Below, in pieces: positions 22,439 through 36,052 of a stretch of 64,000 bases of DNA. How positions within the stretch are numbered: the stretch's first letter is position 1; each line of letters starts with the position of its first letter. Origin of the DNA: Canna indica (lineage: Eukaryota; Streptophyta; Magnoliopsida; Zingiberales; Cannaceae); NCBI GenBank assembly GCA_034359265.1, contig CP136897.1, positions 20,206,001 through 20,270,000 on the forward strand, in the 5' to 3' direction. A program made the position numbers and the translations under genes. Under the pieces are notes generated by a model, which was not told the DNA's origin, ran no database searches, and worked only from the letters and a program-made list of their open reading frames with translations.

Positions 22439-25400
22439 TTATTCTTCATCATCTGAATAATAGTCTTCGAATTCTTCTTCTTCTTCCTCTTCTTCCTCTT
22501 CTTCCTCTTCTTCATCTTCTTCATCTTCAGCTTCCTCAATTTCATGATCGTCATCATCAGCATATTCAACTTCTAATTGAATTGACGTTGTGTCTGCATC
22601 CTCGAGTATTGGAATAATACGATCCACAGCAGGAATATCTTCTTCTTGATAGAAACCAGGAGGATCATTTTCTCCTACTATCGGATCAATTTTTCCTCTA
22701 CCTTTTGTCTTACAGACTACACGCCAATCTGCTCTATCTTTATTTCGAGCCGGATACTTCGCGTAATATACTTGTTCGGCTTGTGATGCCAATATAAAAG
22801 GCTCATTTGCTGCCAATTTCGATTTATAATTAACCTCAACAAGTTTGTATTTTGGATGAACTTTCATGCCCCTTTCTGTTGTATCGAACCAATGACATCT
22901 AAATAGGATCACTGATTTCAAGCCGAAGTAGTGCAACTCTATCACTTCTTCAATCAGTCCATAAAAATCCATATCACATTCAACATAGGTTGTCCCTTTC
23001 ACGCAGACCCCAGCATTCATCGTCTTCTTTGCAAATGAATATTCAACCGTGTGAAATTTATACCCGTTAACAAAATATCCGCTATAGCACGACACAAGTC
23101 GCGACGGTCCACTAACAAACTCAAATATTTTTTCATCTATTTCAGCTCTGTGATCTTTGCTGTAAGTCTGAATCCAAGTAGGGAAATCACGATTCCGTAA
23201 TCTCTCCAATTCTTGATCGTTGTGAATAGAGTATTTTTGCACCATCTCAATGTCAAATATTTCAATGAATTGTTCAATCTCTGGACAATTGAGTAATACA
23301 TACAAGTGTGCCAAATGATACTCTTCATCGCTTAAGTGTCGAGATGGACGAGAACCAAAAGCACGACCAGAGTGACAAAATATATTTAAACGTCCATCTG
23401 AATGTCGAACACCCCCATCGTCGTTACGTGGAAGACGATCAAATCTTGTCTGTACTGTCGATTCAAAGTAAAATGAGCAGAATGTTGAAATTTCTTGGAT
23501 GATATACGATTCAGATATTGATCCTTCAACAGCTGCGGTGTTCTTTACTTTTTTCTTCAGACGATTCATGTATCTTTCAAATAAGTACATCCAACGATAT
23601 TGAACGGGGCCACCAACTCGTGCCTCGTATGCCAAGTGTATCGGTAGATGCTCCATCGAGTCAAAAAATGCAGGAGGGAAAAACTGCTCCAGCTTGCATA
23701 TGATTTCAACAATATTATTTTCAAGTGTTGACATATCTTCGACTCGAAGGACATTTGCACAGATGCTTCTAAAAAACATACTTAATTCAGTCAACGGACC
23801 CCAAATATTATCAGGTAGAAGATCTCGAAATGCGATCGGAAGTAATCTCTGCATGAATACATGACAATCATGGCTCTTCATCCCTGATATTTTGCAATCA
23901 TCGACGTTCACACATCGAGATAAGTTTGAAGCATATCCATCGGGTAATCTGAGTTCTTTTACCCATTGACAAACATCTTTGATCTGTTGTTTATTTAACA
24001 CATATAGGGCCTTCGGTTTCAGATATCGTCCGTTGACCTCTTGTAACTCCAACTCTGGTCTTTTACAAAGTATTTTCAGATCATGTCGGGCTTTGACATT
24101 ATCTTTAGTTTTTCCAGAAATATCCATCACAGTGTTGAAAATATTATCAAACACATTTTTTTCAATGTGCATGACATCTAAATTATGTCGAATCAATAAT
24201 GAACTCCAATAGGGCAATTCCCAAAAGATACTTTTTTTCACCCAGTTGTGTGTTTGGCCAAAACCTGACACTCTTTCATTGCGACCAAATACTATATCTG
24301 GAAGTGCTGAAACACGTGCTAACATTTGTTCACCAGACAACATCGGTGGTGGCCCATCTCTTTCGACTCTGCCCTTAGTAAATTTATTACGATTCCTTCG
24401 ATACTGGTGATGAACCGGTAGGAATCGACGATGACAATCAAAGAATGAGATTTTTCGTCCGTTCTGAAGACTGATTGATTTAGAGTGTTCCATACAATAC
24501 GGGCAAGAGAGTCGGCCGTGAGTGCTCCAACCCGACAACATGCCGTACGCGGGGAAATCATTGATTGTCCACAAGACCGCGGCCTTTAAATTGAAGTTTT
24601 GCTTCCGATGACAATCATAAGTGACAGCTCCCTCAGTCCACAATGTTTTCAATTCATCTATCAAGGGTCTGAGAAATATGTCAATTTCTTTTCGCGGGCC
24701 CTTAGGACCCGGAATAATCATCGAAAGATAAATAAATTCATCTTTCATGCACATTGACGGTGGCAAATTATAAACTGTCAACAGCACTGGCCAAACTGAA
24801 TAAGGAGTTGCAGAATGCCCAAACGGATTAAAACCATCTGTGCACAATCCCAATCTGATATTTCTAGTATCCATAGCAAATGAAGGATAACATGTATCCA
24901 AATGTTTCCATGCTTCACTGTCAGATGGATGAGTCATTACTGTATCATCACGACTTCTTGCATGCCAACTCATGTAGGGGGCTGTCTTTTCCGACATGAA
25001 TAATCTTTGAAGCCTCGGTGTTAGTGGAAAATACCGAAGCACCTTAAACGGGATATTTTTCTGTCGGACCGATTTCTTCTCCTTGTAACGAGGGTGTTGA
25101 CATACAGGGCATTTATCCAACTGCACATTTTCTTTATAATATAAAATGCAGTTATTTTGGCACGCGTGTATTTTTTCGTACCCAAGCCCCAATTTTCTCA
25201 TTAGCTTTTTAGTCTTATAAAAAGTAGGCTCAAACTTGTTATCAGTAGGCAGCATTCCATTAATCAATCCAGCAATCCGATCATACGCAACTCCGCTGAT
25301 ATTACAATCGGCCTTGATGTTTAAGAGCTGTGTCATTGCTGAAAACCTAGTGTATTTAGGACAATTCTCATACAAAGGTTCATCGGCAGCTTTCAACATC

Positions 25401-25918
25401 TCGTAAAATTCTGCAGCTTCTTTATTCGGTAATTCAATCTCTACCGCAGCCCCTACTTCTGTGATATCAACCGCTGTAGTATCTGGTGGGACTGATGTCT
25501 GAAGAACTGGCCGATCAACATTATCATTCAGGTGGAATTGACCCCCAAGACTATCAAGTATCATAGTTCTATAAGGATTACATTGACCGGATGAAGAAGC
25601 ACCAGCAGAGGAAGATTCACCATATGTCTGAACGACAGGATTGCTCGACGTCCCGACTTCGCGTGACTCCCCGTGACAAGTCCATAGAAAATATCTTGGT
25701 GTAAATCCTTTGGTATATAGATGCAGAGTGACAGTCTCCCGATCCAAAAATCGGCCATTCGAACAAATGCGGCACGGACATCGGATTTGATCACCCATGC
25801 TAACGAAATTCCGATTCGAATAGGCGAAATTTAGGAAGTACGTTACGCCTAATCGAAACTCATTCGTTAAAGCTCCATGATCAAAACGTCGGTACATCCA
25901 ACTTCGATCAGCCGACAT
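22439..25918 (-). CDS. CACTA transposase (TNPD/Transposase_21 type), copy A, intact
   Basis: One uninterrupted frame of 1159 codons from the first ATG (25918). An in-frame TTG 21 bases upstream is not a start; MSADRSWMYRR fits the family N-terminus. Domains in order: Transpos_assoc (about 3-80, with cysteine pairs in RCPCRICSNG), Transposase_21 core (about 190-600), DUF4218 (about 670-795), DUF4216 (about 955-1060), then an acidic Glu/Asp tail (about 1125-1159). Probable catalytic residues lie in LGLCTDGFNPFG (Asp 361) and RHNLDVMHIEKNVFDNI (Asp 581, Glu 586). It would cut the CACTA ends and move the element. Unlike many family members it has no evident intron in the coding region. All domains are present and no stop or frameshift is seen. 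Confidence 0.9.
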   Translation of the reverse strand: MSADRSWMYRRFDHGALTNEFRLGVTYFLNFAYSNRNFVSMGDQIRCPCRICSNGRFLDRETVTLHLYTKGFTPRYFLWTCHGESREVGTSSNPVVQTYGESSSAGASSSGQCNPYRTMILDSLGGQFHLNDNVDRPVLQTSVPPDTTAVDITEVGAAVEIELPNKEAAEFYEMLKAADEPLYENCPKYTRFSAMTQLLNIKADCNISGVAYDRIAGLINGMLPTDNKFEPTFYKTKKLMRKLGLGYEKIHACQNNCILYYKENVQLDKCPVCQHPRYKEKKSVRQKNIPFKVLRYFPLTPRLQRLFMSEKTAPYMSWHARSRDDTVMTHPSDSEAWKHLDTCYPSFAMDTRNIRLGLCTDGFNPFGHSATPYSVWPVLLTVYNLPPSMCMKDEFIYLSMIIPGPKGPRKEIDIFLRPLIDELKTLWTEGAVTYDCHRKQNFNLKAAVLWTINDFPAYGMLSGWSTHGRLSCPYCMEHSKSISLQNGRKISFFDCHRRFLPVHHQYRRNRNKFTKGRVERDGPPPMLSGEQMLARVSALPDIVFGRNERVSGFGQTHNWVKKSIFWELPYWSSLLIRHNLDVMHIEKNVFDNIFNTVMDISGKTKDNVKARHDLKILCKRPELELQEVNGRYLKPKALYVLNKQQIKDVCQWVKELRLPDGYASNLSRCVNVDDCKISGMKSHDCHVFMQRLLPIAFRDLLPDNIWGPLTELSMFFRSICANVLRVEDMSTLENNIVEIICKLEQFFPPAFFDSMEHLPIHLAYEARVGGPVQYRWMYLFERYMNRLKKKVKNTAAVEGSISESYIIQEISTFCSFYFESTVQTRFDRLPRNDDGGVRHSDGRLNIFCHSGRAFGSRPSRHLSDEEYHLAHLYVLLNCPEIEQFIEIFDIEMVQKYSIHNDQELERLRNRDFPTWIQTYSKDHRAEIDEKIFEFVSGPSRLVSCYSGYFVNGYKFHTVEYSFAKKTMNAGVCVKGTTYVECDMDFYGLIEEVIELHYFGLKSVILFRCHWFDTTERGMKVHPKYKLVEVNYKSKLAANEPFILASQAEQVYYAKYPARNKDRADWRVVCKTKGRGKIDPIVGENDPPGFYQEEDIPAVDRIIPILEDADTTSIQLEVEYADDDDHEIEEAEDEEDEEEEEEEEEEEEEEFEDYYSDDEE

Positions 25919-25983
25919 GATTCTGTCAATCAATGACAATTTCTTTGGTTAATGTCTTTAGGTGAGATGGTCCTATTCCATTC

Positions 25984-26190
25984 GGGATTTATGTTATTCG
26001 TACTGCACTTACGTTTTTATTTTAACTGTTAACTAATTATTCTAAATTTCGACAGCATCTCCCTACAGTTCTCCGAATACGCATATCATCTGGGCGCGTA
26101 TCGGAGAACAAGAGAGATGTTGCCGAAATTTAGAATAATTAGTTAACAGTTAAAATAAAAACGTAAGTGCAGTACAAATAACTATATTCC
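25984..26190. repeat. long near-perfect inverted repeat upstream of the transposase, copy A
   Basis: Arms run from GTACTGCACTTACG (26000) inward through AACTGTTAACTAATTATTC to GACAGCATCTC, and back out through GAGATGTTGCCG to CGTAAGTGCAGTAC (ending 26175). Only a few mismatches occur over about 75-95 bp per arm. The roughly 50-bp loop itself contains GTTCTCCGAATACGC paired with GCGTATCGGAGAAC. It lies 66 bases upstream of the transposase ATG, in the presumed leader or promoter. The same structure is present in copies B and C. Confidence 0.9.
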
Positions 26191-26389
26191 CAAATTATCC
26201 AATCAGGGACAATTCAAGAATTGTACGTCGTATAAAAGATCATCTACTTCTTTTACACGAACATACAATCCCCGAACGGATCTAAGGTTTTGCTAAATCA
26301 TATCCGACTGATCGATGCGTACGTGAAACATATCAACTCGTCGGATGGATGATTATTTTCTAAATGTTTTGAGACAGTTCGAGTCCATA

Positions 26390-26622
26390 TTGGACGATTT
26401 CGGCGCGCGTCCGAAGTGGACGATTCCGGCGCGAGTCCGAATTGGACGATTCCGGCGCGCGTCCGAAGTGGACGATTCCGGCGCGCGTCCGAATTGGACG
26501 ATTCCGGCGCGCGTCCGAAGTGGACGATTCCGGCGCGAGTCCGAATTGGACGATTCCGGCGCGAGTCCGAATTGGACGATTCCGGCGCGAGTCTGAATTG
26601 GACGATTCCGGCGCGTGTCCGA
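26390..26622. repeat. 26-bp minisatellite, 9 units, copy A
   Basis: Unit TGGACGATTCCGGCGCGAGT plus CCGAAT repeated nine times with small variations (GCGAGT/GCGCGT, GAAT/GAAG). It lies between the palindrome and the 5' end of the element. Apparent open frames here (TIPARVRSGRFRRASELDDSG repeats in three frames) are by-products of a repeat period that is not a multiple of three. Confidence 0.95.
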
Positions 26623-26639
26623 AATTAATCTAAACCCTA

Positions 26640-27060
26640 ATAATTAATCTAACAAATTAAACAATTAATCTAAACAATTAATTAACATTTATAAAATAAT
26701 TAATTAACAATTTCAAAAACAATATATATATATATATATTCCGGCGCCGGAGTCCACCCTCCGGCGCCGGCGTACAGTGGCCGGACACACTGTCCGGCCA
26801 CTGTAGAAGGTCCGGCGGCGGCCATAGGCCGACCGCCGCCGGCCGAAACCCTAGAAATAGGGTTTCGGTCGGATTTTAACATCTCCGGCCGAAACCGTAT
26901 AGGCCGGCCGATCAACATACCGGCAGCAGCGGCAGCGGCGCGTCGGCGAGAGGCGTCGGCGTCGGCAGCAACGGCAGCAGCGGCGAAGTTCTCGGCAGGA
27001 GGCGGCGGCGGCAGCAGCGGGAGGAAGAAGGGTCGGGCGCGAGAGCGTGCCCTATATAAA
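26640..27060 (-). promoter_or_regulatory. CACTA copy A 5' leader with TATA box
   Basis: A GC-rich stretch (CGGCGG/GGCAGC repeats, 26740-27040) follows a TATATAGGG box on the minus strand at about 27051-27060, directly inside the subterminal repeats. The same box in the same place occurs in copies B (34961) and C (about 48448). This is the expected promoter location of a CACTA element. The 123-residue frame at 26700-27071 is low-complexity and I do not call it a protein. Confidence 0.6.
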
Positions 27061-27366
27061 CTTATCAGCAACGGCTCACTCTCCCGTTAGAAAGCCGTTG
27101 CTGATAAGTTATCATCAGCAACGGCTCACTTATCCGTTAGAAAGCCGTTGCTGAAAATTAAAAAATCAGCAACGGCTAGCCTTTCCGTCCGAAAGCCGTT
27201 GCTGATAATTAAAATAATCAGCAACGGCTCGGTTTTTCGTTAGAACGCCGTTGCAGATACAGATATCTGCAACGGCTCGGGCGGCCGTAAGAATGCCGTT
27301 GCAAATAGCAACGGCTTGAGCGGCCGTTGCTGATAGCCGTTGCTGAAGTCCAAGTTTCTAGTAGTG
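27060..27366. repeat. CACTA copy A 5' subterminal repeats and TIR
   Basis: Six or more paired motifs of the form CAGCAACGGCTC ... GCCGTTGCTGA, each pair spaced about 20 bases and able to form a small hairpin, lead to the terminal TTTCTAGTAGTG. Confidence 0.85.
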
Positions 27367-27369
27367 CGG

Positions 27370-27587
27370 GACCACGTCAGTATATTGACCTGGGCTGCTA
27401 ACTGTTGGTTCTCCGCTTTCAGATCATTTATTCAACGCTGCGATGCTTTTGGGGGGAGTTGGGTTGGTGCTAAAGCGTCACTAGGTTGTGGATGATCGTT
27501 GGCGTACGTGCGGCGGCGATCACCTAGCTCCGAGTTTCGACCATTGTGGGCGAGATATGCTTTACTCGGCCCATGGTGGGCGCTAAA
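27370..27587 (-). pseudogene. start of Tat gypsy II gag and primer-binding region
   Basis: Minus-strand sequence next to the LTR reads TTTAGCGCCCACCATGGGCC, the conserved junction of Tat elements where the primer-binding site lies. A frame further in reads INDLKAENQQLAAQVNILTW, a gag N-terminal coiled segment, and stops at the CACTA insertion. It is the missing front half of the gag at 19202-20114. Confidence 0.6.
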
Positions 27588-27988
27588 TGTTCTTGCCTGA
27601 GGATCAAAGTAGTCTCGTCCGACTCAGTGTCTCTCATAGTCAGGTGCAACTCCGACGCTCAAGTTAGTAGGTCTCCAATGTAGAGGTAATAAAAATGGAA
27701 TTTAGGTTACCTGAGGCGTGTCATATTTGTATTTATTATAGGTGGAGGTGATGACGTTATCCAACAATCTCGTGGGGATATTGCTATGCGTCGAGGCTGA
27801 TCTCGGAGATAGCGAGACTGTAATGGCGTATCACTCATGATAAGAAAGGATGTGGATGTCCTTGTATGGCCGGGTGGAGCCATTCGATTTGGCTCGAGTC
27901 CGGCTAGAGTCCCGTCTAGAGTATAGGGCGCTGCTAGGTCTAATCCGACTGGACCCAATAGTACTTAGTTCAGTCCAATATATATTGC
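27588..27988 (-). repeat. 5' LTR of Tat gypsy II (about 400 bp)
   Basis: On the minus strand it starts TGCAATATATATTGG and ends CAAGAACA, followed by the TTTAGCGCCC primer region. It contains a TATA-like TATAATAAATA near 27730-27740 and the block ACTTGAGCGTCGGAG near the 3' end, both common in Tat LTRs. The other LTR of this element is not in the window. Confidence 0.65.
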
Positions 27989-30197
27989 AAATTGAATAAA
28001 TTTTAAAAAGTGCATTGCTGACGTGGATTAGTATTGCAATGTCAGCGTCTTTAAATGAATAAAAAATTTAAAAAGTACCACGTCATCAGATAATTTTAAT
28101 AAGGTTTAAAGAGTTATATCTAATATATCCCGACTTTTAAGAATTTTTCAAAATTTATTCCAACTTTTTATTTTCAACCAAAAGATGTCTTATACTTTCA
28201 ATTTCTTTCAATTATATCCTATTATGAAATTATTATCAATTTTGCCATTAAAATATTGAGTAGCACTACCGATATGGATCAAAAGTTCATCAAATATCCC
28301 TAAATACATTTAAAAATAATAAAATTATTTCATTATTCATTTTAAAAAAATTATTTTCTTATTTTTCAAAAGTTTATAAAAAAATTATGTCCTCCTACAT
28401 TCTCAATACTCGTCCCACATCTTTGCACCGTTGTGGCTCGGTGGTAGAACTGTGATCACTCCCAATGACAATCGACTATATTATTTTTAATTATGTCATT
28501 CCTTATATCTCAATTGCATCATTCATGGACCCTAACGATTTAGTGTCATAACATATTATTATTTTTAGATGTATTTAAAGATGTTAGCTAAAATTTTTAT
28601 CCACATAGTAATTTATGCTTATAAATTATGCATGAATGATATTTATTGATTGATTTTTATACATAATATAATGAATTATCTTTTGAAAAATATATTGATT
28701 GTCTATTGCTTTAATTCTGTTGCGCCCCCATGATTTTGATTCCTGATCACTCTACCACTGCCGGGTGCATCGTTAATGGAAGATGAAACGAAATGATAGT
28801 TTGGGAGTTTTCCATATTTCGTTCTAGTTTTGAGAATTTAATGGTCCTTAATCCGGTTACGAAATTTTCCAAAAAAAATATCCTTAATCCGATTATGAAA
28901 ATTTCCAAAAAAAATTATTTCGGATTAAGAAAGTTGCTCTTAATTATCTTTTTCAAATTTTAGATATATTTAGGGATGTTAATTAGCTAAATTTCTGATC
29001 CACATGATATTTTATGCTTATAAATTATGCATAGATGATATATATTTATTGATAATTTTTATACATAATATAATGAATTATCTTTTCAAAAATATATTGA
29101 TTGTCTATTGCTTTAAGTCTGCCCCCAATAATTTTGATTCCTGACTCTGCCACTGTCGAGTGCATCGTTAATGGAAGATGAAACGAAACGATAGCTTGGG
29201 AATTTTCCATATTTCGTTCTAATTTTGGGAATTTAACGTTCCCTGATCCGATATACGAAAATTTTCAAAAAAAAGTTATTTCAGATTAAGAAAATTGCTC
29301 TTAGATTATTGCATGTGGTTTTAATTAATAACATAATCTCTTCATTAAAAGACAAGGGAAAGATATATGAGGCAAATTATATAGTTGATCATGCTAAAAA
29401 TTCAGTTGGAAGGATGAATGACCTCCAGATTTAGTGACCATTATTAAAGGCATGCATTTAAGTTCAATGTAGTTTTTCTCTTTTTCTTTTTCTAAAAAAA
29501 TCCTCCCAAACACAGATAAGGATACGTTAAGTAGTACTAAAAATTGAATTGATTTACTAAATTGTTATGACCTCAATTGAACTTTCTTTTCTTTTTCAAT
29601 TGATTTAGTAAAAGTTGATTTAAAGATGGTATCAACTTTTACTAATTTGATAATATCTAATTCTATCTTCAACTTTTAATTAGTACTAATTTTGTTTCAT
29701 TTTTTATTTTTTTTTAACAATTATGACCTCTATTTACTTTTTTATCCACTTGATTTTTTTTTACAAAAATAAAATTAATTAACCTATTTTATTGAACGAC
29801 AAATGCTAGTACCATAAAAGTCAAAGTCCAAAATTAAATCCAATCCTGGAGGTCAAAATCGATTTGATGTTTAATAATGTAACGCTATATGTGAATTTTT
29901 ATATACGTTTCGCATATAACTTGAAATACTCTCTAGCCCGCCGATCGTATATTCAACCTAATTATATACGATGATATTATTTGAAAAAAATTAGGATTCG
30001 TTAGTTTCGCAAGCCATACTAAATACAGTACAAGGCCGGTCAGGACGGTAAAAAGGAAAACATTAAAATAATCGTTGACATATTTAGATGTTAACTTTGT
30101 TTTGAAAGCAATATATATTAATAACACAATAAGCGCATTTCCATTATGGGATATAAAAAAATAATAAGAATTAATCTTTGCATTTTAGAAACGGCTC
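27989..30197. other. AT-rich spacer upstream of the P450 gene
   Basis: No coding sequence. It holds a tandemly duplicated repeat (28563-29310), a tRNA-like A-box stretch (TGGCTCGGTGGTAGAAC at 28434-28450, no B-box seen), and homopolymer-rich DNA from 29480 to 29770. The last few hundred bases should include the P450 promoter. Confidence 0.6.
28563..29310. repeat. dispersed repeat, two tandem copies
   Basis: Copy 1 (28563-28940) and copy 2 (28957-29310) share long tracts such as AAAAATATATTGATTGTCTA, GATTTTGATTCCTGA, GGGTGCATCGTTAATGGAAG and TTTTCCATATTTCGTTCTA. They are in direct orientation about 390 bp apart. Copy 1 has a small internal duplication of the TCCTTAATCCG-type segment. A third copy lies beyond the P450 gene at 34190-34465. 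No terminal repeats or coding content are seen, so the class is unknown. Confidence 0.85.
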
Positions 30198-30204
30198 TAT
30201 AAAT
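30198..30204 (+). promoter_or_regulatory. TATA box of the P450 gene
   Basis: TATAAAT, 74 bases before the chosen ATG at 30278. A start of transcription about 30 bases downstream (near 30230) would fall after the upstream in-frame ATG at 30221 and before 30278, which supports 30278 as the translation start. Confidence 0.6.
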
Positions 30205-30214
30205 TGAAGAATAA

Positions 30215-33941
<3,727 letters not shown>

Positions 33942-34189
33942 TGTTGGAGAAATAAATTAAGAATAATCATCATCTGTAGCGTAAGAAATTAAAATAATTC
34001 CTTGATGTACTGAAAAATATATATCTAGCTAGTTTTTATAATTTTGGAGGTCGGCATGCGAAAGAAATGCCCCTCTAAAAATATTAATTTGTATGGTTTA
34101 ATATTTTTCGATATAATTGATAATGAAATTATTATGCAATATTATCGATGCATAAAACTTGTCAAGAATAATAATAATTATTTTTTAAA

Positions 34190-34465
34190 AGTGAAGATAT
34201 ATTTTGTGCTTATATATATATAATATAATGAATTATCTTTTGAAAAATATATTGATTGTCCGTTGCTTTAATTTTGCACCCCATGATTTTGATTCCTGAC
34301 TCTGTCATTGTCGGGTGCATCGTAATGGAGGATGAAACGAATGATAGTTTGGGAATTTTCCATATTTCGTTCTAATTTTGGGAATTTAACGATCCCTTGT
34401 CCGGTTTCAAAAATTTCCAAAAAAAATTATTTCCGATTAAGGAAATTGCTCTTAGATTGTTGCTT
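34190..34465. repeat. third copy of the dispersed repeat, downstream of the P450
   Basis: Same orientation and sequence as 28563-29310, including GATTTTGATTCCTGACTCTG and TTTTCCATATTTCGTTCTA. It starts about 250 bases after the P450 stop. The 33942-34189 interval is 3' flanking DNA without features; 34466-34698 is unassigned. Confidence 0.8.
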
Positions 34466-35414
34466 GTAGTTAACTATTATCTAATATATCGAATTCGAGT
34501 TAAATAATTAAATATATATAACCCGATACCGATTTCGATTTTGGTTCCGAGTCCCGACGTGTTGGACCCGGAATAAAAACCAATTTTAACTGGTTCCTTG
34601 ATTTGTTATCCGGACCCTACTCGAATTTAATTTGGGTGAACTAGTCAGCAGGTCAACAACCTGCTTTGTAGTATGATTTAAATAATGAAATATATTAACA
34701 CTACTAGAAATTGAGTCTTCAGCAACGGCTATCAGCAACGGCCGCTCAAGCCGGCCGTTGCTATTTGCAACGGTATTCTTACGGCCGCCCGAGCCATTGC
34801 AGATATGTTGTATCTGCAACGGCTTTCTAACGGACACGCGAGCCGTTGCTGATGATTTTAATTATCAGCAATGGCTTTCTAACGGACAAGTGAGCCGTTG
34901 CTGATGATAACTTATTAGCAACGGCTTTCTAACGGGCGAGTGAGCCGTTGCTGATAAGTTTATATAGGGCACGCGATCGCGCCTGACCCTTCTTCCTCCC
35001 GTTGATGTCGCCGCCGCCTCCTCCTCCCGCCTCTCGCCGCCGCTGCCGACGCCGATGACGCCTCTTCCTCCTCCCGCTGCAGCCGACACTGTCAGGTATA
35101 CATCGCCGACCGGCCGTCTCTTCCCATTGCGGCCGGCGGGAAATCCGACAGAAACCCTAAAAATAGGGTTTCGGCCGGCGGCGGTCGGCCGATGGCCGCC
35201 GCCGGACCTTGTACAGTGGTCGGATAGTGTGTCCAGCCACTGTACGCCGGCACCGGAGTCCACCTGACTCCGGCGCCGGAATTTGTAGATTAATATATAT
35301 TTTTTAATTGTTTTTTAATTGTTAATTAATTGTAAATTAATTATTTAGATTAATTGTTTAATTTGTTAGATTAATTATTAGGGTTTAGATTAATTTTTAG
35401 GGTTTAGATTAATT

Positions 35415-35595
35415 TCGGAATTGTCCACTTCGGACGCGCGTCGGAATCGTCCACTTCGGACGCGCGCCGGAATCGTCCACTTCGGACTCTTGCCGAAATC
35501 GTCCAATTCGGACGCGCGCCGGAATCGTCCACTTCGGACTCTTGCCGAAATCGTCGAATTTGGACTCGTGTCGGAATTGTCCAATATGGACTCGA
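35415..35595. repeat. 26-bp minisatellite, about 7 units, copy B
   Basis: Same 26-bp family as in copy A, read on the other strand (ATCGTCCACTTCGGACGCGC plus GCCGGA). Two units carry a CTCTTGCCGAA variant not seen in copies A or C. Confidence 0.9.
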
Positions 35596-35769
35596 ACTGT
35601 CTCGAAACATTTAGAAAATAATCATCCATCCGACGAGTTGATATGTTTCACGTACGCATCGACGAGTCGGATATGATTTAGCAAAACCTTAGATTCGTTC
35701 GGGGATTGTATGTTCGTGTAAAAGAAGTAGATGATCTTTTATACGACGTACAATTCTTGAATTGTCCCT

Positions 35770-35990
35770 GATTGGACAATTTGGGAATATAGTTATTTGT
35801 ACTGCACTTACGTTTTTATTTTAACTGTTAACTAATTATTCTAAATTTTGGCAACATCTCTCTTGTTCTCCGATACGCGCCCAGATGATATGCGTATTCG
35901 GAGAACTGTAGGGAGATGCTGCCGAAATTTAGAATGAAGTTAACGGTTAAAATAAGTACTTAGTGCAATATAAATAACATAAATCCCGAA
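35770..35990. repeat. palindrome upstream of the transposase, copy B
   Basis: Left arm from GTACTGCACTTACG to TTTTGGCAACATCTC, loop with GTTCTCCGATACGC and GCGTATTCGGAGAAC, right arm from GAGATGCTGCCG outward. The right arm has lost a few bases (GAATGAAGTTAACGG) compared with copies A and C, so pairing is less perfect. Confidence 0.85.
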
Positions 35991-36052
35991 TGGAATAGGA
36001 CAATCTCACCTAAAGAAATTAACCAAAGAAATTGTCATTGATTGACAGAATC

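Larger units (their letters stand above)
20118..27366 (-). mobile_element. CACTA (En/Spm-like) transposon, copy A, 7249 bp, candidate autonomous
   Basis: It begins CACTACTAGAAA and ends TTTCTAGTAGTG, with a 3-bp duplication CGG at 20115-20117 and 27367-27369, exactly as CACTA elements do. It carries two minus-strand genes: an intact transposase (22439-25918) and, downstream, a PTTA-type gene (20819-22363). Both ends are packed with AGCAACGGC / GCCGTTGCT repeats. Removing the element and one CGG rejoins the gag of the surrounding Tat gypsy. The 5' end (promoter side) is at 27366. Nothing in this copy is visibly broken, so it may be autonomous. Confidence 0.95.
16240..27988 (-). mobile_element. 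Ty3/gypsy (Tat-type) retrotransposon II, interrupted by CACTA copy A
   Basis: On the minus strand, from right to left: 5' LTR (27588-27988), primer-binding region and gag start (27370-27587), a 7.25-kb CACTA insertion, gag (19202-20114), protease (18456-18730), RT and RNase H (16832-18240), and a second, archaeal-type RNase H (16490-16850). Dual RNase H domains are typical of the Tat lineage. Integrase and the 3' LTR are missing: the element stops where the copia I LTR begins at 16240. It is related to, but oriented opposite to, the remnant at 1-2560. Scattered stops show it is inactive. Confidence 0.8.

Noticed and set aside
25919..25939. Seven extra residues at the start of the CACTA transposase
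   Set aside because: The upstream position is a TTG codon, not an ATG. The family N-terminus fits the ATG at 25918.
26345..26633. Three overlapping arginine-rich repeat proteins
   Set aside because: They are translations of a 26-bp minisatellite in different frames.
26700..27071. 123-residue proline/alanine-rich protein in the CACTA leader
   Set aside because: Low complexity, not conserved as a frame in copies B and C, and in the expected untranslated leader.
28425..28475. Possible tRNA gene or SINE from TGGCTCGGTGGTAGAAC
   Set aside because: Only an A-box-like half is present; there is no B-box or acceptor pairing in the following 80 bases.
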